NCBI GenBank assembly: GCA_910584795.1
Contig: CAJUBZ010000004.1
Span: 1-64,000, forward strand
Length of the DNA stretch: 64,000 nt
Direction: 5' to 3'
DNA from: an uncultured Eubacterium sp.
GTDB lineage: Bacteria > Bacillota > Clostridia > Lachnospirales > Lachnospiraceae
Below the pieces are notes generated by a model. The model did not search any database. It was not told where the DNA came from and worked only from the letters and a program-made list of their open reading frames with translations. Below, in pieces: positions 7,925-17,131 of this stretch; the stretch's first letter is position 1, and every line of letters starts with the position of its first letter. The position numbers were made by a program, and so were the translations under genes.

Positions 7925-9322
7925 CTATTTTTCTATCTCTTCATTAATACTCTGCACTTTATCCTTATCAGGGAATAAAGCGTTAAGAATAATTCCAACT
8001 ATCGCCGCTATAGCTAAACCTGATAAACTAATTGCTACAGTTCCAACTTTAAAATTAACTGAACCGTCTATACTGTTTATCACGTCTGCTCCCATTCCTG
8101 AACTAAACTTAATTCCAAGAGCACAAACAACAATAACCGCCGCCACAATAACATTTCTGCTCTTTGAAAAATCAACCTGTGCCTCAACCATATTACGAAT
8201 ACCAATAGATGCTATCATGCCATAAAGCATAAAAGAGATTCCTCCAACAATACCAATTGGCATAGCATTTATTATTGCTGCAAATTTTGGACAGAATGAG
8301 AATAATATTGCAAGGTATGCAGCAATTCTCACTACCCTTGGATCATACACTCTGGAAAGTGCAAGTACACCTGTATTCTCTCCATATGTTGTGTTAGCAG
8401 GTCCGCCAAACAATGATGATAAGGATGTCGCAAGACCATCACCGATTAATGTTCTGTGAAGCCCCGGATCATTAATATAATCCTTACCTACTGTAGCACT
8501 AATTGCACAAATATCACCGATATGTTCCATCATTGTTGCAATGGCAATTGGAATCATTGTAGTCAGAGCTACTGTAACCTTTGCAGTATCAGCAAAATCA
8601 ACACCACCAAATACTGTTCCACTCCAGTCAACCGGAAGACCAATCCATGCCGCATCAACGATTTTCTGTGTATCCACTGGTGTAATAAAACTTAAGCCTG
8701 CTAAATTTCCTAATAATAATGCCACAATATAAGCACCAATTACACCAATCAGAATAGGAATAATCTTTGCCATTCCTTTTCCCCAGATATTAAATCCAAT
8801 AACAATGCAAAGTGCTACAATAGCAAGTGGCCAGCATGTAGCACAGTTATTTAATGCTGATGGTGCTAAACACAACCCGATTGCAATAATAATAGGTCCT
8901 GTTACCACTGGTGGGAAAAGTTTCATAACTTTTGAAACACCTACCAGTTTCATTACCAATGCAAGTATCAGATACAATAAACCTGCAAATACAACACCTA
9001 AACATGCATATGGAAGCATTTCTAAATTTCCACTTCCATCTGCATTCAATGGTGCAATTGCTAAATATCCACCAATAAACGCAAATGAAGAGCCTAAAAA
9101 TGCAGGCACTTTAAATCTTGTAAGTAAGTGGAATAAAAGTGTTCCAAGTCCGGCCATAAGAAGTGTTGCCTGAACATTCAGACCTGTTAAAAGCGGAACT
9201 GTTACTGTGGCACCAAACATAGCGAACATATGCTGAAATCCAAGAATCCCCATTTTTCCATATCCCAGTTTCCTTGCATCATACACTGGTTCTCTGCCAA
9301 CGTTAATTTTTTCGTTTGACAT
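7925..9322 (-). CDS. uraA: Uracil permease (NCS2 family)
   Basis: A 465-aa integral membrane protein with about 12-14 hydrophobic segments. NCS2 features are FQHMFAMFGATVTVPLLTGL near the start, MEHIGDICAIS with the substrate Glu, and the signature GGPANTTYGENTG typical of the uracil branch. It imports uracil with protons. An in-frame ATG at 9370 exists, but GGGAGGA lies 8 nt before the ATG at 9322, so that start is used. It is a single-gene unit between two terminators. PyrR control of the leader is possible but no site was recognised. Confidence 0.92.
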   Translation of the reverse strand: MSNEKINVGREPVYDARKLGYGKMGILGFQHMFAMFGATVTVPLLTGLNVQATLLMAGLGTLLFHLLTRFKVPAFLGSSFAFIGGYLAIAPLNADGSGNLEMLPYACLGVVFAGLLYLILALVMKLVGVSKVMKLFPPVVTGPIIIAIGLCLAPSALNNCATCWPLAIVALCIVIGFNIWGKGMAKIIPILIGVIGAYIVALLLGNLAGLSFITPVDTQKIVDAAWIGLPVDWSGTVFGGVDFADTAKVTVALTTMIPIAIATMMEHIGDICAISATVGKDYINDPGLHRTLIGDGLATSLSSLFGGPANTTYGENTGVLALSRVYDPRVVRIAAYLAILFSFCPKFAAIINAMPIGIVGGISFMLYGMIASIGIRNMVEAQVDFSKSRNVIVAAVIVVCALGIKFSSGMGADVINSIDGSVNFKVGTVAISLSGLAIAAIVGIILNALFPDKDKVQSINEEIEK

Positions 9323-9407
9323 TGTCAAATCCTCCCTTTTCTTTTGGTTTTTTGCAAATTCTTTTGTCAAAACTTAAATGTCACGTTCAAATACCTTAAA
9401 CGATTTA

Positions 9408-9436
9408 ATTTTATCAAAATATCATCTTAATTACAA
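9408..9436 (-). promoter_or_regulatory. Candidate uraA promoter
   Basis: Minus strand TTGTAA (9436-9431), 17-nt spacer, TAAAAT (9413-9408); about 85 nt upstream of the chosen ATG. Moderate match to consensus. Confidence 0.4.
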
Positions 9437-9452
9437 CAAATTTTACTTCTGT

Positions 9453-9505
9453 CAAAAAAGTACCTGGCAAAGAATCCTAAAACTCTAATTCTTTGTCAGG
9501 TACTT
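9453..9505 (-). terminator. Terminator of trmL
   Basis: Long hairpin: AGTACCTGACAAAGAAT pairs with ATTCTTTGCCAGGTACT with a single mismatch pair, followed on the minus strand by TTTTTTG. It begins 4 nt after the trmL stop. Confidence 0.85.
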
Positions 9506-9508
9506 ATT

Positions 9509-10000
9509 CTATTTCCACTGTAATCGATGAAGCTCCCCTTCCATCTGCATTCCTGCAAAATTATTCTGACGCAGTCCTTCATACAAAACAACTGCTACAG
9601 AATTTGCAAGATTTAAAGAACGGATTTCCGGATTCATCGGAATGCGTATACATTTTTCTTTATTCTCTGCCAGAATTTCTTCAGGTATTCCTGCACTTTC
9701 TTTTCCAAACATAATATAATCATCCTGTCCCAATTCCACATCACTATATCTGTTCGGTGCCTTCGTTGTTGCATACCACATTTTAACATTCGGATTTTTC
9801 TTAAGAAAATCTTCGTAACTATCATAAATTGTCACATCCAGATTCTCCCAATAGTCCATACCTGCTCTTTTCAGAGATTTCTCATTAATTCGAAATCCCA
9901 TAGGTTCTATTAAATGTAATTTCGTCCCGGTTGCACAACATGTTCTGCCAATATTTCCGGTATTCTGTGGTATCTCCGGTTCCAAAAGAACAATATTCAT
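9509..10000 (-). CDS. trmL: tRNA (cytidine/uridine-34-2'-O)-methyltransferase TrmL
   Basis: A 163-aa SPOUT-fold methyltransferase of usual length. It begins MNIVLLEPEIPQNTGNIGRTC, contains GFRINEKSLKRAGMDYW, MFGKESAGIPEEIL and the trefoil-knot end IPMNPEIRSLNLANSVAVV. TrmL methylates the wobble nucleotide of certain leucine tRNAs using S-adenosylmethionine. It is followed directly by its own terminator and lies about 57 bp downstream of the aminotransferase gene, with which it may be co-transcribed. Confidence 0.93.
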   Translation of the reverse strand: MNIVLLEPEIPQNTGNIGRTCCATGTKLHLIEPMGFRINEKSLKRAGMDYWENLDVTIYDSYEDFLKKNPNVKMWYATTKAPNRYSDVELGQDDYIMFGKESAGIPEEILAENKEKCIRIPMNPEIRSLNLANSVAVVLYEGLRQNNFAGMQMEGELHRLQWK

Positions 10001-10057
10001 ATTCTTCCTCTTTCTGTCTATTCTTCGGCATGAGTAATCTCCAAATGCCGGTAACTT

Positions 10058-11221
10058 TTATTTTTGAAGTCTTTCTACGAAACTCCTTACTCTGCCTAAA
10101 GCAATCTTTAAGTTTTCCAATGAATATGCATAAGATATTCTAAGGAATCCCTCGCCACAGTCGCCAAAAGCCGTACCCGGCACAACTGCTACCTTTTCCT
10201 CTTCTAGTAATTTATTGGCAAACTCCTCCGAAGTCATTCCAAATTTTTTAATACTAGGGAAAACATAAAATGCTCCATATGGTTCAAAACATTCCATTCC
10301 CATGTCTCTTAACTCATGTACTACAAATCTTCTTCGCTGATTGTAAGACTCGCACATCATCTGTACGTCTTTGTCTCCATTCTTCAATGCATCAACAGCA
10401 GCATACTGGCTGTTCGTCGGTGCACACATGATAGCAAACTGATGAATTTTTAACATCTGTGCCAAAATTTCTTTTGGTGCAGCTGCATATCCCAGTCTCC
10501 ATCCGGTCATCGCATAAGCCTTTGAAAATCCATTAATCACAACTGTTCTCTCTCTCATGCCCGGCATTGATGCAATAGATATATGTTTTCCTTTATATGT
10601 AAGTTCAGAATAAATTTCATCCGATAGAACAAATATGTCCTTCTCTACACAAACCTTTGCAATCTCCTCCAAATCTTCCTCTTCCATGATTGCTCCTGTC
10701 GGATTATTCGGAAACGGTAATACTAACATTTTTGTCTTATCTGTGATTGCATCCAACAATTCCTGCTTTGTCAGGCGGAATTCGTTCTCTTCCTTTAATT
10801 CAATTACCTTAGGTACCGCATAGATAAGCTGTGCACATGGTACATAAGAAACATAGCTCGGCTGTGGAATCAGTACCTCTTCTCCCGGATTTACCATTGC
10901 TCTCATAGCAATGTCAATCGCTTCGCTTCCACCAACTGTAATCATTACTTCATCATTATAATCATACTCTACATTTATCTTTCTTTTCAGGTAATTGCTT
11001 ACCTCAATTTTTAATTCTTTTAAACCTGCATTGGATGTATAAAATGTACGTCCTTTCTCGAGAGAATAAATTCCTTCCTCTCTGATATGCCATGGTGTAT
11101 CAAAATCCGGCTCTCCAACACCCAACGAAATAGCATCTTTCATTTCACTGACAATGTCAAAGAACTTTCTGATACCCGATGGTTTCACTTCCTTTATTAC
11201 TTCTGACAACGGGTCTCTCAT
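10058..11221 (-). CDS. PLP-dependent aminotransferase, class I/II
   Basis: A 387-aa fold-type I aminotransferase. Landmarks are GVGEPDFDTP near the start, TVGGSEAIDIAMRAM, PFPNNPTGA, SDEIYSEL and the PLP lysine at 234 in NGFSKAYAMTGWRLGY. Resembles aspartate/aromatic aminotransferases; the amino acid cannot be fixed from sequence. Its ATG shares one base with the stop of the Lrp-type regulator (TAATG), so it is translationally coupled to it. Being encoded with an Lrp regulator suggests control by an amino acid ligand. Confidence 0.9.
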   Translation of the reverse strand: MRDPLSEVIKEVKPSGIRKFFDIVSEMKDAISLGVGEPDFDTPWHIREEGIYSLEKGRTFYTSNAGLKELKIEVSNYLKRKINVEYDYNDEVMITVGGSEAIDIAMRAMVNPGEEVLIPQPSYVSYVPCAQLIYAVPKVIELKEENEFRLTKQELLDAITDKTKMLVLPFPNNPTGAIMEEEDLEEIAKVCVEKDIFVLSDEIYSELTYKGKHISIASMPGMRERTVVINGFSKAYAMTGWRLGYAAAPKEILAQMLKIHQFAIMCAPTNSQYAAVDALKNGDKDVQMMCESYNQRRRFVVHELRDMGMECFEPYGAFYVFPSIKKFGMTSEEFANKLLEEEKVAVVPGTAFGDCGEGFLRISYAYSLENLKIALGRVRSFVERLQK

Positions 11222-11697
11222 TATGGTGTCACCAATATCCTTTCTTCTGTATCTGCTAATATTGTTCCGTAATCTTTATATTTTTTCAGAACAAAATGTG
11301 TTGCTGTATTTAAAATACTGTCTAATGTAGATAATTTGCTCGTAACAAACTGTGCAATTTCTTTCATGGACTTTTCTTCGATTATTACTGTAAAGTCAAA
11401 TCCACCAGACATCAGATATACTGCTTTTACTTCATCATATCTCATGATACGTTCTGCAATTTCATCAAATCCTCTGCCTCTTTGTGGCGTTACTCTGACT
11501 TCAATTAAAGCAGTAACTCTGTCCTCACTTGTTTTATCCCAGTCTATCATTGTGTAATATCCACATATTATTTTTTCTTTTTCCATATCGGCAATGGCAT
11601 TGGCGACTTCCGCTTCCTCCATCCCCAGCAGGATGGCGGCCTCCTTCAGGTCAATTCTACTTTTGTTTTCAATTAATCTTAAAATCTCTTCTCTCAT
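11221..11697 (-). CDS. Lrp/AsnC-family transcription regulator
   Basis: A 158-aa protein with an N-terminal winged HTH (about residues 1-50, LKEAAILLGMEEAEVANAI) and a C-terminal RAM ligand-binding domain (TALIEVRVTPQRGRGFDEIAERI, VYLMSGGFDFTVIIEEKSM). Such regulators bind amino acids and form octamers. Its ATG overlaps the stop of the AIR-synthase-like gene (ATGA) and its stop overlaps the aminotransferase start, so the three genes form a tight operon. Confidence 0.9.
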   Translation of the reverse strand: MREEILRLIENKSRIDLKEAAILLGMEEAEVANAIADMEKEKIICGYYTMIDWDKTSEDRVTALIEVRVTPQRGRGFDEIAERIMRYDEVKAVYLMSGGFDFTVIIEEKSMKEIAQFVTSKLSTLDSILNTATHFVLKKYKDYGTILADTEERILVTP

Positions 11698-12674
11698 GCC
11701 ATTTCTCCTTTTCGATTTAAATAATTATATATTTCATCCCCTCTTGGAGGTTCTAGAAATCTTCTCTCATCGCCATTCATAACCACTCTGTCCCTGCCGG
11801 ATGTTATATGCCCTATCACATCCGCATAAATCCCCGCACTTTTAAGTTTTTCTACCAATGCTGTTCCATCCTTCACAGCAATCAATACTGCACCTGTCCC
11901 ATCTGTCATATATGGATTATAATCAAATACTTCCGCAATTTCTATAGTCTCCTGCCAGACAGGTATTTTCTTTATATCTATCTCTATTCCAAGATTCACT
12001 GCCGAAGCCATCTCCCACGCAGCTGCGAAAACACCTCCGTCAGATACATGATGCATATATAGAATATCCTGCTCTCTGGCAATGTCTGTGATTTTTTTTA
12101 CATCCGTAAATTCGGAAATTTCCAGGCAGTCATCCACAAATGTATCATGAAATTTTTCTCTCAGTCTGCTCTCGCACAAATTGACTAACACAGATGTTGT
12201 TCCAATTGCAATTGTTCCCGCCATTACAATATCTGTATTTTCTTTTATGTCCTTTAAAGAAAACTTCTTTTCTGACACACCGATTACATTAACATAAATG
12301 AGCAAATCATCTACATTTCCTGCATAAACATCACATTTCTGAATCTTTAATTTCATTTCTGTGACAACTTCATTAAAACTCTTAATAATTCTTCCGAGCT
12401 GTTTTTCATCAAAATCATTCGAAATGTTTATTTGTAGTTGAACATACTTTGGGATTCCGCCGCTGGCATAAATATCATTTAAAGTTTTTTGAAGATAATA
12501 TCTCTCACACCCCAGAAACCATTTTAATATGCAATTAGAAGACATTACCATAGTAACATCTTCTATCGCCATATGTGCTCCATCTATGCCAACCTGCAAG
12601 TTCTCCGATTTGTCACGAATCTTTTTTAGAACTGAACGCTTATATGCTATTTCAGAAATCTTTCCTGTTTGCAT
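11694..12674 (-). CDS. AIR synthase-related protein (HypE/PurM-like fold)
   Basis: A 326-aa protein resembling the AIR-synthase/HypE/ThiL/SelD ATP-binding superfamily, with GIDGAHMAIE, an ASGGIPKYVQLQIN stretch in place of the usual N(D)xAMGA motif, VMAGTIAIGTTSVL and HHVSDGGVFAAAWEMASAVNLGIEI, then YMTDGTGAVLIAV. The canonical Asp-rich ATP/Mg motif at the start is altered, so the reaction is unknown. Hydrogenase maturation is unlikely because no hyp genes are near. It is the first gene of the operon with Lrp and aminotransferase, suggesting a role in amino acid metabolism; this is inference. Confidence 0.7.
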   Translation of the reverse strand: MQTGKISEIAYKRSVLKKIRDKSENLQVGIDGAHMAIEDVTMVMSSNCILKWFLGCERYYLQKTLNDIYASGGIPKYVQLQINISNDFDEKQLGRIIKSFNEVVTEMKLKIQKCDVYAGNVDDLLIYVNVIGVSEKKFSLKDIKENTDIVMAGTIAIGTTSVLVNLCESRLREKFHDTFVDDCLEISEFTDVKKITDIAREQDILYMHHVSDGGVFAAAWEMASAVNLGIEIDIKKIPVWQETIEIAEVFDYNPYMTDGTGAVLIAVKDGTALVEKLKSAGIYADVIGHITSGRDRVVMNGDERRFLEPPRGDEIYNYLNRKGEMA

Positions 12675-12690
12675 AGATACACCACCTTAT

Positions 12691-14127
12691 TTATTCAGAT
12701 TTTTTCTTTTTATCTCCGTCATCCTTTTTTTTCTTATCATCAGGAGATTTTGTTGTTGACTCCGGCTCTTTTTTCTTGTCTTTCTTTGTTCCTACAATCT
12801 TTGTAGTTGGCGCCATCTTATAGGTACTTGTATGCATTAATTCTTTACTTACCTGTTTACCATTTTCATATGTTACCTTGTATAATTCTGCGACATATCC
12901 TACATGTCCCGGTACAGTTTCTTTATATCCCTCTTCCTTCGAAGGGTCTTTCTTTGTTGTGGTCGTCATCGGTACAGTTTTTATCGTCTTACTTACATAT
13001 TCTACCTTATGTCCGGCTTTTCGGGTATCATGACCATATACATTAAATGTAACAGCTCCCTCACTGTAATGTCCCTGAATATAAATAGGAGCGTCTGTAT
13101 TATTCTCAAATACCAAATCTTTATAATCCCCTGCCAATGCCGCATCTGCCGCTAAAGGCACATAAGATACTGCCATAGAATGAGGGTATCTTTCTATAAT
13201 CTTTAACTCTGCATTAATCAATGCATTATACAATGTACTGGACACCTGACAAATGCCTCCTCCAAGACTGTCAACTACACTGCCTTCTGAATAAGTGCCT
13301 GCCGGATGCCAGCCATTATCTTCAGTCCATGGTGCCAGCTGCTCATTACACGAAAAGCTCTCTCCCGGATATATTACATTGTCACTCAACTTCTGTGTAC
13401 CATTTTTTATATTTAAATTTCTATTAACTACTCCTGCCGAAAAATAAGTTGTATAAGTTCCCATTGGTTCATTTGAAACTTTTTCGCAGTCTTTCGTAGT
13501 ATATTTTGGTTTCGCAATCTTTGTTGTTGCTGTAAAAGCAATCTCAGATTCTTTATCCCAGTCATTTTGAATATATGAAACAAACTGTTTTACTGTTTTA
13601 TTATAATTTACCACACATCCCTCAACCTCTGGAATAATCTGAAATCCATGACCGGTAGCCTTTAAAGATGCATTCTTAGCCTCTACATTGTATGGTTTAC
13701 ATAATGCTTCAAGTTTTTTCTTAAATTCCTTTTCATCAATGTCTATTTCAATATGAAAAGTTTTTCCCTGTTTCTTTAAATCTATGCTGTCCTTATATCT
13801 CTTAATAACATTTCCCTGTTTTCCGGCTCTCATTGCTTCACTAATTACAGATTTATTTTTCCATGAATATCCTAAATCTTTCAGTGTTGTATTCACAGTA
13901 TCCTTATTTATCTTTAATGATAAGGCAGCATTGATTCTTGAGTTCACTACACCTTTGACAGCCTTTTTTACTTCTTTCTCTGTCATATTGCTGACATCAA
14001 TATTTTCAATATGGATTCCTTCTTTTACAACATCTTCTGTATCTTTTGAAGCGGCAGATACCTGAATGGCGCCAAATAGCGCAGCCACAACAACAAGCAT
14101 TATGCCAGCCTTCCTTATCTTTTTCAT
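12691..14127 (-). CDS. VanW-family exported protein with charged C-terminal tail
   Basis: A 478-aa exported protein. It starts with a signal peptide or anchor (MKKIRKAGIMLVVVAALFGA) and has a peptidoglycan-binding (YoaR-like) region at about 40-210. The VanW core follows with GGGICQVSSTLYNA and RYPHSMAVSYVP. A G5-like segment and a low-complexity tail rich in Lys, Asp, Ser and Thr end the protein. Function of VanW is unknown; it occurs with vancomycin-resistance clusters but mostly in ordinary cell-envelope contexts such as this one. A start at 14145 is possible, but GGAGGAGG precedes the ATG at 14127. Confidence 0.88.
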   Translation of the reverse strand: MKKIRKAGIMLVVVAALFGAIQVSAASKDTEDVVKEGIHIENIDVSNMTEKEVKKAVKGVVNSRINAALSLKINKDTVNTTLKDLGYSWKNKSVISEAMRAGKQGNVIKRYKDSIDLKKQGKTFHIEIDIDEKEFKKKLEALCKPYNVEAKNASLKATGHGFQIIPEVEGCVVNYNKTVKQFVSYIQNDWDKESEIAFTATTKIAKPKYTTKDCEKVSNEPMGTYTTYFSAGVVNRNLNIKNGTQKLSDNVIYPGESFSCNEQLAPWTEDNGWHPAGTYSEGSVVDSLGGGICQVSSTLYNALINAELKIIERYPHSMAVSYVPLAADAALAGDYKDLVFENNTDAPIYIQGHYSEGAVTFNVYGHDTRKAGHKVEYVSKTIKTVPMTTTTKKDPSKEEGYKETVPGHVGYVAELYKVTYENGKQVSKELMHTSTYKMAPTTKIVGTKKDKKKEPESTTKSPDDKKKKDDGDKKKKSE

Positions 14128-14190
14128 TTTTCCTCCTCCAAACATCCCTTATGTATCATTTGAGTAAAATCGTTTCTCAACAATTGGTTA

Positions 14191-14292
14191 TTAAAAACTT
14201 GCAATTGTCGTTACAACCAAAGCTGCAACCAACACTAATGCAATGGCTCCTGCAATAATCTTCTGATTTTTTTTGCTATAGAAAAAATTCAT
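14191..14292 (-). CDS. 33-aa single-helix membrane peptide
   Basis: A short ORF: a charged N-terminus (YSKKNQK) followed by about 21 hydrophobic residues rich in Ala, Val, Ile and Leu. AGAGGTGAG is placed 6 nt before the ATG, a good ribosome binding site. It sits upstream of the VanW gene on the same strand, so it may be its operon leader gene. Function unknown; the reality of the gene rests on the SD and on the clean hydrophobic segment. Confidence 0.6.
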   Translation of the reverse strand: MNFFYSKKNQKIIAGAIALVLVAALVVTTIASF

Positions 14293-14406
14293 TTATCTCA
14301 CCTCTAATCAATTAATAATAAAGAATATCGCTTGCGAAATTCTTGCGCCGTTTTTGCGACAAACTTCATCTGCATAAGCGTGCGCATCCTCGCGGAGCGT
14401 TTTCTG

Positions 14407-14440
14407 TTTAATAGAAAGTTCGGAGAACTTTCCTATTAAA
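14407..14440. repeat. Isolated hairpin between the membrane peptide and the exonuclease gene
   Basis: TTTAATAG-A-AAGTTC pairs with GAACTT-TC-CTATTAAA around GGA. There is no adjacent T-run, so it is not a clear terminator. The surrounding 14293-14499 contains TTGCG-rich sequence like that of the repeats at 17088 and 62056, and no gene. Confidence 0.5.
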
Positions 14441-14499
14441 TAAAGTATGGTCTTTCCCACTATGCACTCTCAAAGTATATCACAACTTTTTCTTTTGTC

Positions 14500-15213
14500 C
14501 TAGTCAAAAATTCTACCTTTTTCTGACAGAATTTTGTCTATTTTTCTGGAGGCCTCGTTTTTAGACAGACTATCTACATCAAAATCAACTGCAAGATTAT
14601 GAAAACGTATTAAATCCATCAGATACTTCCTCTGTTTGTCTGTAATCGCCTGCATTTTCTTAACTTTATAAGAGAAATCATATGGTTCAAATAGCTGTGG
14701 ATTCTCTTCTCCAAATTGTTCCAAAAGAATAAAATATAACTGTGATGTAACGCTGGCATCGTTAAACGCCCTATGATGATTCTCATCCTTAATATTATAA
14801 TAGTTGCACAGATAGTCCAATGCCCTGCTCTCTAAATGTGGCAATACTTTTCTCGCTATTTTTAAAGTATCTGTTCCACTTTTTTGAAACTCTAAATTTA
14901 AGTTCATAGCATTTTGTTTCAAAAAACTATAATCAAAACGGATATTGTGTCCTAATAACAAGTCATCTCCTGCAAATTCAATAAATCTGGGTAAAACTTC
15001 CTCGATTGTCGGTTTTCCCTTTAACATTTCGTCTGTAATTCCTGTCAGTTCTGTAATTCTCCACGGAAGCTTTACTCCCGGATATATCAACTCGGAAAAC
15101 CAATCCACTTCCTTCCCATTTTGAACCTTTACTGCTCCGATTTCTATAATTTTGTCCCATTTCGGACGAATGCCAGTAGTTTCTATATCCACACAAACAT
15201 AGTCTTTTATCAT
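14500..15213 (-). CDS. DnaQ-like DEDDh 3'-5' exonuclease
   Basis: A 237-aa protein with an N-terminal DEDDh exonuclease domain: VDIETTG (Asp9, Glu11), LGHNIRFDYSFL and HHRAFNDA with the catalytic His and Asp. The last 60 residues (MQAITDKQRKYLMDLIRF...) form a separate helical region often found on Clostridial PolC-type exonucleases. It may act in proofreading, repair or RNA turnover. It starts 29 bp after the radical SAM gene ends, so the two are likely co-transcribed. Confidence 0.88.
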   Translation of the reverse strand: MIKDYVCVDIETTGIRPKWDKIIEIGAVKVQNGKEVDWFSELIYPGVKLPWRITELTGITDEMLKGKPTIEEVLPRFIEFAGDDLLLGHNIRFDYSFLKQNAMNLNLEFQKSGTDTLKIARKVLPHLESRALDYLCNYYNIKDENHHRAFNDASVTSQLYFILLEQFGEENPQLFEPYDFSYKVKKMQAITDKQRKYLMDLIRFHNLAVDFDVDSLSKNEASRKIDKILSEKGRIFD

Positions 15214-15241
15214 TATTTCCTCCTGTATTCAGTACTATATC

Positions 15242-16960
15242 CTAAAGTTGTAAATATGTTGTAACATCAATTGTATCTGCCGCTTTTGTAAGAGCATTTC
15301 TATTTTTATAATCAAACAATATATACCGCCCTTTTAAAACCTCTATATGCGTCATATGTTCAATCTGTTTCGATGAATAGTCTACATAACTTTTTAGTTT
15401 TTGTTTTAATTCCGGATTACAATAAATTTTATGTATATTCTGCTTATAATCCACTAAACTTTTTGCAAAAATCGGACGGGTCTTTGCGTTCTCTCTCAAA
15501 TAAAAATCCAGTGTCAACAATTCTTTCCATAAAAGGCTGTCTTTTTCTTTCAAATTTAATTCTTCCATTATAAAATCAAGAAGCAATACATAACGGTTCG
15601 CTCTGGAGTGTTTCACTCCCCCCACGCTGCATTTTTTATAATATCTTCCCAATCGCTCATACATGTCAAAAGGAGATTTGAAATACTCTTCTAATGTCTT
15701 GATTGTCTCTGAAAATTGTAAACTGTTATAATATATCTCAACGACTGTCTCAATCCCTTTCAAGCTTAAAATCTCATCAAAGGTAAGCCATTTGGTTTTT
15801 AATACTTCATAAGGCGGACGACTGCTGCAAACAATACCATACTCTTTTGCCTCTTCTGATATTCCGGCACCATACAATACTTTCAAAAAACCTAATTGGA
15901 GCTGATCAGGTTTCATGGCATATACTGTGTTGAAGGAATTTCTAAAAGACAAATAACCCTCATAAGGCAGACCTGCAATCAAGTCAAGATGCTGATGTAT
16001 GTTTTTGTTTTGCCGAATCCTTCCTGTAATGTTCTCTATTCCCTCAATATCTGTTTTGCGATGAATCGCCTGTAATGTCTCCTCATTCACAGACTGCACT
16101 CCGATTTCCAATTGTATTAATCCAGGTCTCATATCGGATATCAATTCTAATTCTTCTTCTGTCATCAAATCTGCTGCAATCTCAAAATGAAAATTGGTAA
16201 TTCCATTATCATTCTCTTTAATATACTTCCATATTTCCATCGCGTGTCTCGGATTACAGTTAAAGGTTCTGTCCACAAATTTTACCTGAGCTGTTTTATT
16301 ATCAATAAAAAACTGAAGTTCTTCTTTCACAATATCCAAATCCCTAAAACGAATTCTTTTATCAACGGATGAGAGACAGTAACTGCAGGAAAACGGACAT
16401 CCCCTGCTCGTCTCATAATATATAATTTTATTTTCAAAATCTCTCATATCTTTGTACACAAAAGGTATAGCGGAAAGCTCCACCGGATTTATCACCGGAT
16501 TTGTTTTTATTTTTCCCTCCTCTCTATATACCAGTCCATTAATATCCTTGTTTCGTAATTGCCCCTCATCATAATTATCCAGAAACTGCTTAAAAATCTC
16601 TTCACCTTCACCACACATCACATAATCAATATTTACGTTGTCTGACAATACCTGCACCGCATTGTAAGATACCTCCGGTCCTCCAACCCAGATATCTTTC
16701 TTCGGGCAGACAGACTTCAAATCGTTAACTACTTCCATAACCTGCGAAATATTCCAGATGTAACAAGAAAACCCGATAACATCCGCCTGTTCTTCATAAA
16801 TATCCGCAACAATTTCCTCTACATATTGATTAATTGTATATTCTTTTATTTTTATTTCGTGCTCATTCTTCCCATATTTTTCAGCATATTCTTTTAAACT
16901 ATATACTGCCAGATTCGAATGAATATATTTGGCATTCACTGCCACCAATAAAACTTTCAT
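15242..16960 (-). CDS. B12-binding-domain radical SAM protein (DUF4080)
   Basis: A 572-aa protein. The N-terminal Rossmann domain resembles cobalamin-binding domains (KVLLVAVNAKYIHSNLA, ADVIGFSCYIWNISQ, IWVGGPEVSYN). A radical SAM core follows with CxxxCxxC in SRGCPFSCSYCLSS, then EIGVQSVNEETLQAI and LIAGLPYEGY. The C-terminal 180 residues match DUF4080. The substrate is unknown for the family. The N-domain has no DxHxxG cobalamin-ligand motif, so cobalamin binding, if any, would be base-off without a His ligand or absent. Confidence 0.88.
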   Translation of the reverse strand: MKVLLVAVNAKYIHSNLAVYSLKEYAEKYGKNEHEIKIKEYTINQYVEEIVADIYEEQADVIGFSCYIWNISQVMEVVNDLKSVCPKKDIWVGGPEVSYNAVQVLSDNVNIDYVMCGEGEEIFKQFLDNYDEGQLRNKDINGLVYREEGKIKTNPVINPVELSAIPFVYKDMRDFENKIIYYETSRGCPFSCSYCLSSVDKRIRFRDLDIVKEELQFFIDNKTAQVKFVDRTFNCNPRHAMEIWKYIKENDNGITNFHFEIAADLMTEEELELISDMRPGLIQLEIGVQSVNEETLQAIHRKTDIEGIENITGRIRQNKNIHQHLDLIAGLPYEGYLSFRNSFNTVYAMKPDQLQLGFLKVLYGAGISEEAKEYGIVCSSRPPYEVLKTKWLTFDEILSLKGIETVVEIYYNSLQFSETIKTLEEYFKSPFDMYERLGRYYKKCSVGGVKHSRANRYVLLLDFIMEELNLKEKDSLLWKELLTLDFYLRENAKTRPIFAKSLVDYKQNIHKIYCNPELKQKLKSYVDYSSKQIEHMTHIEVLKGRYILFDYKNRNALTKAADTIDVTTYLQL

Positions 16961-16976
16961 ATCATGCTCCTCTTTT

Positions 16977-17131
16977 GGGTAACAGCTCAGCCATACACAG
17001 AAAAAAGTAAATATCCATAAGGACTGCTTGCATGACTTTGAATATTTACTTTTTTCTGTATATGGTGAGCCAAATCAGCGAGAAGTAGCAAGCTTGCTTG
17101 CGAATTCCAGCTCATGGCTAAACTGTTACCC
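16977..17131. repeat. 155-bp nested inverted-repeat element
   Basis: Outer arms start GGGTAACAG (16977-16985) and end CTGTTACCC (17123-17131), extending to AGCCAT/ATGGCT with a few mismatches. Inside lies a second hairpin, ACAGAAAAAAGTAAATAT against ATATTTACTTTTTTCTGT. A core GCAAGCTTGCTTGCGAA at 17088-17104 recurs in variant form at 62056-62072. No ORF. MITE-like or a structured RNA. Confidence 0.7.

Noticed and set aside
8805..9173. 122-aa plus-strand ORF opposite uraA
   Set aside because: Antisense frame of membrane-protein codons; no SD and no recognisable domain.
11694..12674. Hydrogenase maturation factor HypE
   Set aside because: The C-terminal HypE Cys motif is absent and there are no hyp or hydrogenase genes nearby.
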